Positions 1-7,899 of a stretch of DNA of 8,912 nucleotides are shown one piece after another. How positions within the stretch are numbered: position 1 is the first letter of the stretch; every line of letters starts with the position of its first letter. Location of the stretch: positions 1 through 8,912 of the forward strand of contig JAAUTT010000131.1 in assembly GCA_012031335.1 (NCBI GenBank). Reading direction: 5' to 3'. The position numbers were made by a program, and so were the translations under genes. The notes under the pieces are model-generated. The model did not search any database. It was not told the origin of the DNA and saw nothing but the letters and a program-made list of their open reading frames with translations. Origin of the DNA: Bacteroidales bacterium (lineage in GTDB: Bacteria > Bacteroidota > Bacteroidia > Bacteroidales > JAAUTT01).

Positions 1-2659
1 TTGACTATGAGCTTCAAATACAAAGGACTGATAAATATTTTCACTAAAAGAAATAAACTCCCCTGGCCCAGTTTCCAGCTTCATGGAACCATTTTCAAGT
101 TTTCTGTAGTCGAGCAATTGGTTAACAAGACATAACAGGTAATTGATTTGCTGCTGTACCTGCATCATCCTGTCCTCCTGCGCAACACTTAAATTCCCTT
201 CGGCTATCAGAACCTCAATAGGCCCCGCAATGAGTGTAAGCGGTGTCCTGATTTCGTGAGAAATATTCGTAAAAAAATTAACTTTCTGTTCGTTTACTTC
301 CTTAAGTTTTTCGTGAAGTTCGAGTAAATGCTCATGTTGCGCCAGTAATTGATCCTTTTGGGAAACAGTTTGGCGGTTCACTTCTTCAAGTTCATTATTT
401 TTTATTTCAAGCTGTTTGCGTTGAAGCTCTAATTCGCTTGTCCGCTCTTCAACAACAGATATCAGATATGCATTTCTCTTTCTTTCCTGAAATAGCCTGA
501 ACCTAATAAATACCAGCGCGCCAATAAAAAGGATTAATACAATAGATGAAAAAACCATCCTTTTTTCCAAAAAGGCGGAGTAATCCTGAATTGAATAGTT
601 TTAATATTGGTCCATATTCCATCGGCATTACAAGCCTTTACCTGCAAAAGTGCATCATCCTTATTAGCCAGTTCTTTATTTATTTCGACATAAGAGCCAT
701 TTCTGATAACCCAATCGTTTCCATTCCCTGAAATTTTATAAGCTATTTGGTTCTTGGCTGTATTTGTATAATGAAACGCCTGCAGTCTTACCTTAAAATC
801 CTTTTTTTTGTAAGGTATGTTTATCACATCCTTACCTTTATTTACTTGTAATTTAGTCCTGCTGCCATCTGTAAATAGTAATTCGGCATAAAGCTGAGGT
901 GGGATTTTGTTGGATGGAACCAATGCAGGATTGAAATAGGTAATTCCCTCAATACCGCCAAATACATAATACCATCTTTGCTTTTGAAGTAGGCACCTTC
1001 GGAAAATTCGGTATTAAACCAACCATCGTGCTTATTGTAGCTGCGGATAAAATGTGTTTTGGTGTTAACCCGGGCAACTCCTTTAGAAGTGCTTAACCAG
1101 ATATTACTCTGATTATCTTCCAATATCCCAAGGATTAAGCCAGCAGGCAACCCTTGAGATGCTGAATAGGAAACAATTTTCTCATTTTCAGGATTATAAA
1201 CATTCAATCCATCAGAAGTGCCAATCCAGATTAATCCACTTTTTGACTGATAAAGACTGTAAATACTGTTATTATTCAGAGATCCGGACTTATCGCCAAA
1301 AGACTTAAAACTATGACTTTTCCCTGTTTGAGTCTCATAAATGTATACGCCGTCAAATTCAGTACCTATCCAGAGATTCCCTTTACGGTCAAACATAAGC
1401 TTACGAACATGAGCATCAATTAAATGTGGTGTTGTAACCTTTGATATTTTCCCGGAAACCAGGTCAATTTTATCAATTCCCCCCCATGAACCTACCCACA
1501 AACATTTATTTTTATCCTCAACCATACTGTAAACCCTACCGGCAGATATAACACCATCTCCTTTACCCGGCGAAAAATATTCTCTTTTTCCGGTTTTTAA
1601 ATCAATCGAAAAAATTCCTGCATAGCATCCTATCCACATTCTGTTATCCGACGAAGGGTAAATACATCGAATCCTGTCCCAATCATCAGATCCAGGCTTG
1701 TTTTTGTGGTTGATAAAATTGTATCTGCTTGCTACAGGATCATAAATTGCAATACCATCGTTATAGCTACCAATCCAGATGTGACCTTTCTGATCTTGTG
1801 ATATAGCCCTGATGGTTCCCTTTGGAATTGTACTAACGGAGCCAGGTTTATGGCATAGCATATTAAGATATTGGGCCTGGGGCAAATGCCTATTTACCCC
1901 TCCATCTTTTGTACCTATCCAGAAAATACCAGAATAATCGGTATAAACCGAGTAAACTTCATTGTTTGATAAGGAATAAGGATTATCGGCCTGCTGATCA
2001 ATTTTTTCGACTCTGTAATTATTACCAGAATTTTTATAAAGTTTTATTAATCCATCTTTTAAAGTTGTAACCAGGCAAACACTGTCTCCGTAATTCCAGA
2101 ATCTTTGAACCAGAACCGGGTTCGATCTTTTATATTTAATCAGAAAATCGGGTTCTCTTTTTTGATCCAAAAGATCCCTTCTAAAAATGAATTGATTTTT
2201 ATTCTGATCAAATTCAAAACCACCGTTATTACCCAGGAGCGTAATACTTCCATTTTCGTTATGAATAATTTCTGTTAAAAAGATATTTGAAGGCACAAGT
2301 CTAAAACTTTGAAAACGGGAACCTTCATAATCGATCAATTTACTAACAATGCTGTTGGGCTGAACGACCCATAAGGTGCCCTGTTTATCTTCAAAAAGCA
2401 TTGTTATTTGATTATCGGTGTAAGACTTACCTAAATTTGAAGCAATATTTCTGAATGTCCTGATAGTTTGACCATCATAGCAATTTAGCCCATCGTACGT
2501 CCCAAACCACATACGACCGTATTTGTCCTGCTGTATGGCTGTAACGGTATTATTTGATAAGCCATCGTCAACTGTCAGTTTATCGAAAAGATTCGGCAAT
2601 TGACCGGATAATGATCTTGTAATAAATAATATTGCCACAAAAAAATAAGACCTTAACAT
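1..2659 (-). CDS. Periplasmic-propeller sensor histidine kinase (HTCS type), 3' end outside window, two frameshifts
   Basis: This is an inner-membrane sensor that binds a ligand in the periplasm and signals through a cytoplasmic kinase. The start at 2659 opens with a signal peptide (MLRSYFFVAILF...). Then follow about a dozen Reg_prop blades with recurring W-I/V-G-T/S motifs (FWIGTKDG, IWIGSYNDG, LWIGTEFDG, IWIGTSDG), a Y_Y_Y domain at about residues 640-700 ending ITPPFW, a membrane segment at about 703-723 (MVFSSIVLILFIGALVFI), a coiled coil (EERTSELELQRKQLE...) and the HisKA H-box NISHEIRTP, with phospho-acceptor His about 802 (codon 256-258). The ATPase domain, and any receiver or AraC domains of a true hybrid, lie beyond the edge. 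The frame is lost at 960-962 and 561-566, one base missing in each A/T run. Repair gives 887 visible codons with YFGGIEGITYFNP restored across the first break. The family is certain; its ligand is unknown. Confidence 0.94.
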
Positions 2660-2744
2660 GGATGAAATTCTAAAAATTATGGCAATAAAGGTAAAGAAAC
2701 AAGGTCAAAATACTGATTTACAAATAGTAAAATAATGTTTAATT

Positions 2745-2774
2745 TAAAGTTATCAAATGATGAGGTTGTCCAAA
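2745..2774 (-). promoter_or_regulatory. Possible Bacteroidetes-type promoter for the sensor kinase
   Basis: Read on the minus strand, TTTG (2771-2774) is followed after 18 bp by TAACTTTA (2745-2752). This resembles the Bacteroidetes sigma consensus TTTG / TAnnTTTG with one mismatch and a slightly short spacer. It lies about 85 bp upstream of the kinase start. The -33 part falls inside the end of the inverted-repeat element. In AT-rich DNA such a match can arise by chance. Confidence 0.2.
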
Positions 2775-2853
2775 AAGTGACCTCTATAAAATCTGCCATG
2801 TTGGAATTGAAACTTCGACAAATTAGAATCGATCTGCTTTTTAGATAACCTCA
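2761..2853. repeat. 93-bp element bounded by imperfect 18-bp inverted repeats (MITE-like or IS remnant)
   Basis: The left end (2761-2778, TGAGGTTGTCCAAAAAGT) and the reverse complement of the right end (2836-2853, TGAGGTTATCTAAAAAGC) match at 15 of 18 positions. The interior of about 57 bp has no recognisable coding capacity. The outer sequence GAGGTTGTCCAAAAAG is reminiscent of the termini of some insertion sequences; that is recall, not a search. No clear target-site duplication is visible. It sits between the kinase start and the creD stop, 20 bp beyond creD, so the arms could also pair in RNA downstream of creD. The repeat structure is seen directly; its mobile origin is inferred. Confidence 0.5.
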
Positions 2854-2873
2854 ACCATTATGTATCCAATGCT

Positions 2874-4202
2874 TTAATAATTGGTTTCTTTATTCCTTAA
2901 TGGAGAATACCAATCCACTTTTCTTGTTGCAAACATAGCAACTGCCAGTAAAATAAAGAGACCAAAACTGCCGAATAAAAAGTGAAAAGGTTTCCATTTG
3001 AAGAAGTACAAACAAAAAGCCATAAAGAATAATCAGGAATATCCCCGTCAGCATTACGGCTTTTCGTTTCAAAATATTGAATGAATATCCAGTAATGAGG
3101 GAAATGGTTAATGCAGATGCTATTGCATAAGCTATATTAAACCCAAAATACTCTGAAAGAGAAATCAGCAAAGTATAAAATATTACCAAAGCCATACCTA
3201 TCATGAGGTATTGTACAGGATGAATTTTCGATTTATTAATTATTTCATTCACGAAAAAGATCATAAAAGTCAGGAAAAGAAACATTACAGCATATTTAGC
3301 TGATCTGGTAGATTTTTGATAATGATCAACAGGTAAAAGTAATTCCAATCCAAATGCAGATTCCAAAATAGCTTCTTCTCGCCTCCTGTACAACTTTGAG
3401 GATAATTTCTGTTTAAACTTAGTATATTCCATTCAGCCTTAAAGCCATCATTGGTAATTTCTCTTTTTTCGGGAAGAAAAGCCCCGCTGAAACTTGGAGA
3501 TTTCCAGGGAGATTCGATATTTACCTGAGTTTCCTTACCAAATGGTAAAAACCCAATATTTTCGCTTCCATTAATATCAAGTTTCAGAGAGAAATTGTAA
3601 GCACCTGAGTCCGGATTGATTGGGATTTTGGAATGAATGCCCGATTCGAAAATATCGCGATTAATTACACCGGGTTTCCCGATGTAAGATTCATCATTCC
3701 ATTCAATGTTTATTAATCGTTTTATTCCTCTTAAATCGGGGATTCCTATGGTAACAAATGCTTCATCCCATAAAATATTCTCTTCCGGAACATTTAAAAA
3801 ATTAATATCGGGCTTTAAGAAGAGCCCACTTAATACCAGATCAGAATTATACAGGATAACTTTATAAATTCCTCTGCTTCGAACTTCTGGTTTAATATTA
3901 CCTTGAATTTTAAGTTTTTCAGGTAAAAAGTGTGCGTAAGCAATCTCTTCGGATTGATTTCCTGCTATTCCGGATATTTTTTTATAAGGCAAAGTTAAAA
4001 CCGGGCCACCAATTATCTGATTTGCGCCCCATTTATCAGTAATTTCTTTTTTAACTTCAGTATGACTTTTGCTTCTCTCCGTAATAAGATTCTGAATCAT
4101 AGAAGTTGGTATAAGTAGTATTAATACAAGTAAACCTATAGCTATTAGCTTAAATGTAATTGAATTGCGGATCCATCCGGAAGTTTCAGTTTTTAATTCC
4201 AT
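2874..4202 (-). CDS. creD: CreD-family inner-membrane protein, two frameshifts
   Basis: CreD is an inner-membrane protein linked to envelope integrity; its biochemical role is not known. After an N-terminal membrane helix (FKLIAIGLLVLILLIPTSMI, about residues 18-37) comes a large extracytoplasmic domain with GGPVLTLPY. A C-terminal block of about six helices follows, opening with the family signature LLLPVDHYQKSTRSAKYA and including KIHPVQYLMIGMAL and SLSEYFGFNIAYAIAS. The frame breaks near 3391 (one base missing; adding a G restores the Trp of NYPQSW) and at 2977-2981 (one extra A on the plus strand). Removing that base restores SLLFGSFGLFILLAVAMF and RKVDWYSPLRN, moving the stop from 2890 to 2874. 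The repaired protein is 442 residues, normal for CreD. No creBC-like pair is adjacent; the next gene downstream is a different type of sensor kinase. Confidence 0.93.
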
Positions 4203-4219
4203 TTTGATAAATATTAAGT

Positions 4220-4330
4220 TTATAAATTATTGTTTATAAGAATTTTATAAGACCGTCTCATAATTCTGATAATCATCATAATAAAGTAGAATTTGAGTTG
4301 CCAGTAAATGTGTTGAAGTTGTCGTTTCAT
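4220..4330 (-). CDS. Possible small basic peptide (36 aa) just upstream of creD
   Basis: An ATG at 4330 opens a 36-codon frame ending in TAA at 4220, 17 bp before the creD ATG and on the same strand. The predicted peptide begins MKRQLQHIYWQLKFYF, has seven Lys/Arg and no Asp/Glu, and contains a hydrophobic stretch (FYFIMMIIRIM) followed by RRSYK. That composition would suit a membrane-associated peptide or a leader. I do not recognise a family. A 21-bp repeat copy lies 14 bp upstream of its start. There is no Shine-Dalgarno sequence, which is usual in this phylum and so uninformative. It may be chance in AT-rich DNA. Confidence 0.3.
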   Translation of the reverse strand: MKRQLQHIYWQLKFYFIMMIIRIMRRSYKILINNNL

Positions 4331-4343
4331 AAATATTAATTTA

Positions 4344-4364
4344 AAAGTTCTTTGCGATTCAAAG
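4344..4364. repeat. 21-bp repeat, copy 1
   Basis: This copy is identical to the copy at 4434-4454 at 20 of 21 positions. The core is an interrupted palindrome, CTTTG-CGATT-CAAAG, so it could form a short hairpin in RNA or bind a dimeric protein. It lies in the gap between fmt and creD, upstream of the 36-codon frame. Confidence 0.65.
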
Positions 4365-4427
4365 TTTTAAGATAAAAAAATAGAGGTTTAAAAAGAAGTA
4401 AAAATTATATCTCATATTCATATTCAT
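4359..4427 (-). CDS. Possible 22-aa ORF between the two repeat copies
   Basis: An ATG at 4427, preceded by AGGAAA directly next to it, opens a 22-codon frame (start MNMNMRYNFYFFLNLYFF) that stops inside repeat copy 1. The predicted peptide is rich in Phe, Tyr, Asn and Leu, as any AT-rich stretch would be. The only support is position: it begins 6 bp after repeat copy 2, much as the 36-codon frame follows copy 1. Probably not a real gene. Confidence 0.12.
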   Translation of the reverse strand: MNMNMRYNFYFFLNLYFFILKL

Positions 4428-4433
4428 TTTCCT

Positions 4434-4454
4434 AAAGTTCTTTGCGCTTCAAAG
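4434..4454. repeat. 21-bp repeat, copy 2
   Basis: This is the second copy of the motif, 90 bp from copy 1, with the single difference C for A in the loop (CTTTG-CGCTT-CAAAG). It lies about 55 bp downstream of the fmt stop. It could be a small intergenic repeat, part of a transcript-end structure, or an operator pair; the sequence does not decide. Confidence 0.65.
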
Positions 4455-4457
4455 CTA
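4450..4457 (-). promoter_or_regulatory. Candidate -7 element (TAGCTTTG) ahead of creD
   Basis: On the minus strand TAGCTTTG matches the Bacteroidetes -7 consensus TAnnTTTG exactly and overlaps repeat copy 2. No TTTG is found at the expected -33 distance; that position reads TATT. It is the best exact -7 match I saw in the fmt-creD gap, and weak evidence on its own. Confidence 0.2.
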
Positions 4458-4507
4458 TGAAAAAATTAAACATGATAATACACTTATAGTATTTTTAAGG
4501 AATAAAT

Positions 4508-5470
4508 TTAATATCTAATGATAGTAAGGCTTGCCTCGCGGTTTCCGTGTAAAAACTCATCAATTTTCATAACCCGTTTACCTTCGGGCTGTAATTGATG
4601 AATTATAATGAATCCATCGATTCCCGATATCCGAAAAGAATTTTTATCAAGATAAATCATTCCGGCCTGCTGCAATTTGGTATGAACCATTTCGCAACTG
4701 AGAATCTTAAATGTTTTGGCACCTTCGGTGGTGCTGATCATTGTCCATGCTCCCGGGTATGGACTTAATCCACGAATGAAGTTATAAATTTCTTTAACAG
4801 GTTGGTTCCAGTTTATTTTGCAGTTCTCACGGAAAATTTTAGGTGCAGGTTTAAGTAAAACATCCGATTTCAGCTGGTCCTGCGAGATAGGTGAATAATT
4901 GCCCAACCGGATGGAATTAACTGTTTCTGTTAATAAACCAGCACCAGCTTGGGCCAGTTTATCATGTAATGTACCAGCGGTATCCTCGTTTGTAATTTCA
5001 ATTTCAGCTTTCCCTATAACTTTACCGGTATCAATTTCTTTCTCAATAAAAAAGGTTGTAATACCGGTAACCTGCTCTCCATTCATAATTGCCCAGTTGA
5101 TTGGTGCAGCTCCCCTATATTGCGGTAAAAGAGAAGCGTGGAGATTAATTGTTCCCAAACGGGGCATCGCCCAGATAACTTCGGGAAGCATGCGAAAAGC
5201 AACTACAACAGCCAGATCGGGCTGCAATTTCTGCAGTTTTTCTACAAATAAAGGGTCTTTAAGCTTATCAGGCTGAAGAATGGGTAAATTCTGTGTCAGA
5301 GCATATTGTTTTACTTCAGATTCCTTCAGGTTAAGACCACGCCCTGCCGGTTTATCTGGAGCGGTAATAACAGCCACTATATTCTGGCCATCGTTCACCA
5401 GTGCTTCCAGCGCCGACACGGCAAATCCCGGAGTACCCATAAATATAATCCTGAAATCTTTTTTCTCCAT
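4508..5470 (-). CDS. fmt: Methionyl-tRNA formyltransferase
   Basis: Fmt transfers a formyl group from 10-formyl-tetrahydrofolate to Met-tRNA(fMet) for translation initiation in the cytoplasm. The 320-residue frame is intact and near the E. coli length (315). The N-terminal formyltransferase fold starts IIFMGTPGFAV, followed by the tRNA-contacting loop PAGRGLNLKESEVKQYA (41-57). The catalytic triad is visible as N109 and H111 in INLHASLLPQYRG, and D147 in EKEIDTGKV. The C-terminal domain begins at about 210 (INWNQPVKEIYNFIRGLSPYPGAW). The ATG at 5470 starts 13 bp after the ribBA stop without a Shine-Dalgarno sequence, so it is probably cotranscribed with ribBA. No strong terminator follows, only a weak AT-rich hairpin near 4477-4493. 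Confidence 0.98.
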   Translation of the reverse strand: MEKKDFRIIFMGTPGFAVSALEALVNDGQNIVAVITAPDKPAGRGLNLKESEVKQYALTQNLPILQPDKLKDPLFVEKLQKLQPDLAVVVAFRMLPEVIWAMPRLGTINLHASLLPQYRGAAPINWAIMNGEQVTGITTFFIEKEIDTGKVIGKAEIEITNEDTAGTLHDKLAQAGAGLLTETVNSIRLGNYSPISQDQLKSDVLLKPAPKIFRENCKINWNQPVKEIYNFIRGLSPYPGAWTMISTTEGAKTFKILSCEMVHTKLQQAGMIYLDKNSFRISGIDGFIIIHQLQPEGKRVMKIDEFLHGNREASLTIIRY

Positions 5471-5483
5471 GAATCAGGCTTCG

Positions 5484-6728
5484 CTATCGTTCATTAAAAA
5501 ATCGAGAGAATGTCCCATTTTTATCTCTTTTGGTTCTAAGATAAAATTCATTAAAAGGGTTGGGCTCAACCTCAATGGGAACTATCTCGGTAATATGCAA
5601 ACCATATCCTTCCAGGGCAACACGTTTAACAGGATTATTGGTCATCAGTCGTATTTTACCTAAGCCAAGATCCCTTAATATACTGGCGCCAACACCATAA
5701 TCACGTTCGTCGGCTTTAAAACCCAAATCCAGATTTGCCTGAACGGTATCACGACCTTCTTCCTGAAGCTTATACGCCTTAATTTTATTAAAAAGACCAA
5801 TTCCCCTACCCTCCTGATTCATATAAACAACCACACCTTTTCCTTCTTTTTCAATCTTTTTCATGGCTTCGTGAAGCTGAGGTCCGCAGTCGCAGCGAAG
5901 AGAACCGAATATATCCCCTGTAACACACGAAGAGTGCACCCTTACCAGAACGGGCTCATCCTTTGTCCAACTGCCCTTAATAAGTGCAACATGCTCTGTA
6001 TTATTTGATAACTGGATGAAGGGAATCAGGTCGAAATCGCCAAAACGTGTTGGTAATTTGATCCGCACCCCTTTTTTTATGAGCGACTCTTTACTAAGCC
6101 GGTAAATAATAAGATCTTCGATTGAGATAATCTTAATATTCATTTTTTCGGCCAGTTCGAGCAATTGAGGTAACCGGGCCATGGAACCATCTTCATTCAT
6201 GATCTCGACCAATACACCACCCGGCTTAAGTCCGGCCATACGTGTAAGATCGATGGCCGCTTCGGTATGACCGGCTCTGCGCAGCACACCTTTTTCACGC
6301 GCAATCAGTGGGAAAATATGACCGGGACGAGCAAGATCTTCGGGTTTGGTTACCGGATCGACAAGAGCTTTAATGGTACGTGCCCTGTCGGAAGCTGAAA
6401 TGCCTGTAGTTATTCCAGGTGCTATTAAATCGACAGAAACGGTAAATGCTGTTTTATTGAGTGCATTGCTGTTCGAAACCATCAAATCCAGTTCAAGTTC
6501 TCGGCATCTGTTTTCAGGAAGGGCAACGCATATTAAACCGCGGCCATGAATGGCCATAAAATTCACTAATTCGGGAGTAATAAGTTCCGCTGAACAAATA
6601 AAATCTCCTTCATTCTCCCTGTTTTCATCGTCTACCACAATTAACATTTTACCCTGACGGATATCTTCAATAGCTTCTTCAATACTATTGAGTTTTTTGG
6701 TATTAACGATTGGTTGGTTCCCAGACAT
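5484..6728 (-). CDS. ribBA: Bifunctional 3,4-dihydroxy-2-butanone-4-phosphate synthase / GTP cyclohydrolase II
   Basis: RibBA supplies both precursors of the riboflavin pathway: the RibB half converts ribulose 5-phosphate to dihydroxybutanone phosphate plus formate, and the RibA half opens GTP. The 414-residue frame is intact. The RibB half (about 1-210) has the metal and substrate motif [10 protein letters not shown] (33-42), RPGHIFPL and HTEAAID (from 154). The RibA half (about 220-400) has the zinc ligands C268, C279 and C281 ([17 protein letters not shown]), NQEGRGIGL (304-312), the active-site stretch DERDYGVGA (340-348) and NNPVKR. Both halves look catalytically competent. The start at 6728 lies inside the upstream glycosyltransferase gene, with AGGAG nine bases before ATG. 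fmt follows after 13 bp. No FMN riboswitch is possible directly upstream, because that DNA is coding. Confidence 0.98.
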   Translation of the reverse strand: MSGNQPIVNTKKLNSIEEAIEDIRQGKMLIVVDDENRENEGDFICSAELITPELVNFMAIHGRGLICVALPENRCRELELDLMVSNSNALNKTAFTVSVDLIAPGITTGISASDRARTIKALVDPVTKPEDLARPGHIFPLIAREKGVLRRAGHTEAAIDLTRMAGLKPGGVLVEIMNEDGSMARLPQLLELAEKMNIKIISIEDLIIYRLSKESLIKKGVRIKLPTRFGDFDLIPFIQLSNNTEHVALIKGSWTKDEPVLVRVHSSCVTGDIFGSLRCDCGPQLHEAMKKIEKEGKGVVVYMNQEGRGIGLFNKIKAYKLQEEGRDTVQANLDLGFKADERDYGVGASILRDLGLGKIRLMTNNPVKRVALEGYGLHITEIVPIEVEPNPFNEFYLRTKRDKNGTFSRFFNER

Positions 6729-7861
6729 TAGCTTTAACTCCTATTAAATATTTAAAAAACCCAACTAATAATGCCAGGTTCATGGTATAAAAATGTGTAA
6801 TAAAGCGCAAAATTATAATTTGTAAATTAATTTTCTTGAGATAAAAATCAGCAACAGATGCCAAAATACTGAATAATTGAAGTAACAGAAGAATTTTATA
6901 TACTAAACCATTGTTCCAGAGAAAAATGTTCAGCAACAACATTGCCAGCAGGAAAAATGGTCCCAGCCAGCGGATTACCTTATGCGAGAGAAAACAAAAA
7001 CTTAAGGCATTAAACCTAAACAACAAGTGAAAAAATGTTCCAAGGTTCTGAATATTACCAACACCGATTCTTACCTTTCGCCTGAATTCTTCTGTAATAC
7101 GGCTTGTTACGTTTCGAAACAGATCGAATTAATATCAAGTATAACCTTATAACCCTTTTCCAGAACTTTCATGCTGATATAGAAATCGTCGACCGAAAAA
7201 TGCACAGGAACATCGGAATATAATTCTTTACGAATGGCATAACAGGCGCCATAAACACCTACACAACAACCAAAAGCCCTGCCTTCGTGATATTTAACCT
7301 TAATTTCCTGCGACATAAAGGTGCTTTCCTGGTGGGCAATCCCCTTGCAATTAGCATTTTTATTTATAATAGTTGCTCCTGCAATTCCTACCCGTGGATC
7401 GTGAAAATTTTTAAGTATATTCCTGATAAGAGAAGGTTCGAATGTAGCTTTGGCATCGGTAAGGATTAAAATTTCACCTGAGGAAACAGCCACACAGTCG
7501 TTAATAACAGCGCTTTTACCTCTCCTTTCCAAAAACAACAAGGGTTTAACAAAAGAACTGGTTTCGGTAAAACTGGCAATGATTTCGTTAGTTTTATCAG
7601 TAGAGCCATCCGAACCAATAATTATTTCAAGTTTATCAGCCGGATAGTCTGAATGAAGGATATTCCTAATTTTTTCTTCTATATGATTTTGCTCGTTATA
7701 AGCAGAAACAATAACCGAAACCTTCGGGTAAACCGTAATGTCCTTCAGATCGTTCCTGCTATTAGCTATGTAATTGCTTAACCACCTTATAATAACAGGA
7801 AAGATAAAATATGAGTAAAACAAAAGGCAAATTAAAACCAAAATATTACCTCAGTAATCAT
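6703..7861 (-). CDS. Membrane-bound family 2 glycosyltransferase, two frameshifts
   Basis: This is a processive-type GT2 enzyme, probably acting at the inner membrane on envelope or exopolysaccharide glycans; donor and acceptor are unknown. Motifs in the repaired protein (386 aa): N-terminal helix starting [11 protein letters not shown] fold opening [10 protein letters not shown], nucleotide-binding SDGSTD (84-89), DxD-like TDAKA (135-139), [10 protein letters not shown], catalytic VDDFY (224-228), then the [14 protein letters not shown] segment where processive enzymes carry QxxRW. C-terminal helices follow, ending [12 protein letters not shown]. Frame breaks: 7834-7837 (one A missing on the plus strand), which hides the true ATG at 7861 and leaves an apparent TTG start at 7841; and about 7110 (one base missing after CFET). 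The stop lies 26 bp inside ribBA, and the preceding GT4 gene ends 38 bp upstream. Confidence 0.92.
6713..6728 (-). promoter_or_regulatory. ribBA ribosome-binding site and start inside the GT2 coding end
   Basis: On the minus strand AGGAG precedes the ribBA ATG by nine bases, within GT2 codons for Ile-Gly-Val near its C terminus. A purine-rich Shine-Dalgarno sequence is uncommon in Bacteroidetes, and none of the other starts here has such a clear one. It supports the start at 6728 and suggests initiation by ribosomes finishing the GT2 gene. The coordinates cover the motif vicinity and ATG. Confidence 0.45.
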
Positions 7862-7899
7862 TTTCCAAATCGTTACACTTTTAAATATTTAAGGCAAAG

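Noticed and set aside
546..731. Plus-strand 61-codon frame
   Set aside because: Antisense to the kinase Y_Y_Y domain and without any recognisable content.
2677..2799. A 40-codon minus-strand frame crossing the end of the inverted-repeat element
   Set aside because: It stops just before the kinase start, bridges a repeat boundary, and has no recognisable features; likely chance.
4477..4493. Terminator hairpin after fmt (AATAC/GTATT)
   Set aside because: Only a five-pair, AT-rich stem with no strong U tract directly after it; too weak to call.
4899..5663. Plus-strand open frames opposite fmt and the ribBA end
   Set aside because: They lie antisense to intact, well-conserved genes and encode no recognisable protein.
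6728..7100. FMN riboswitch upstream of ribBA
   Set aside because: The upstream DNA encodes the GT2 C-terminal helices and shows no riboswitch core that I can recognise.
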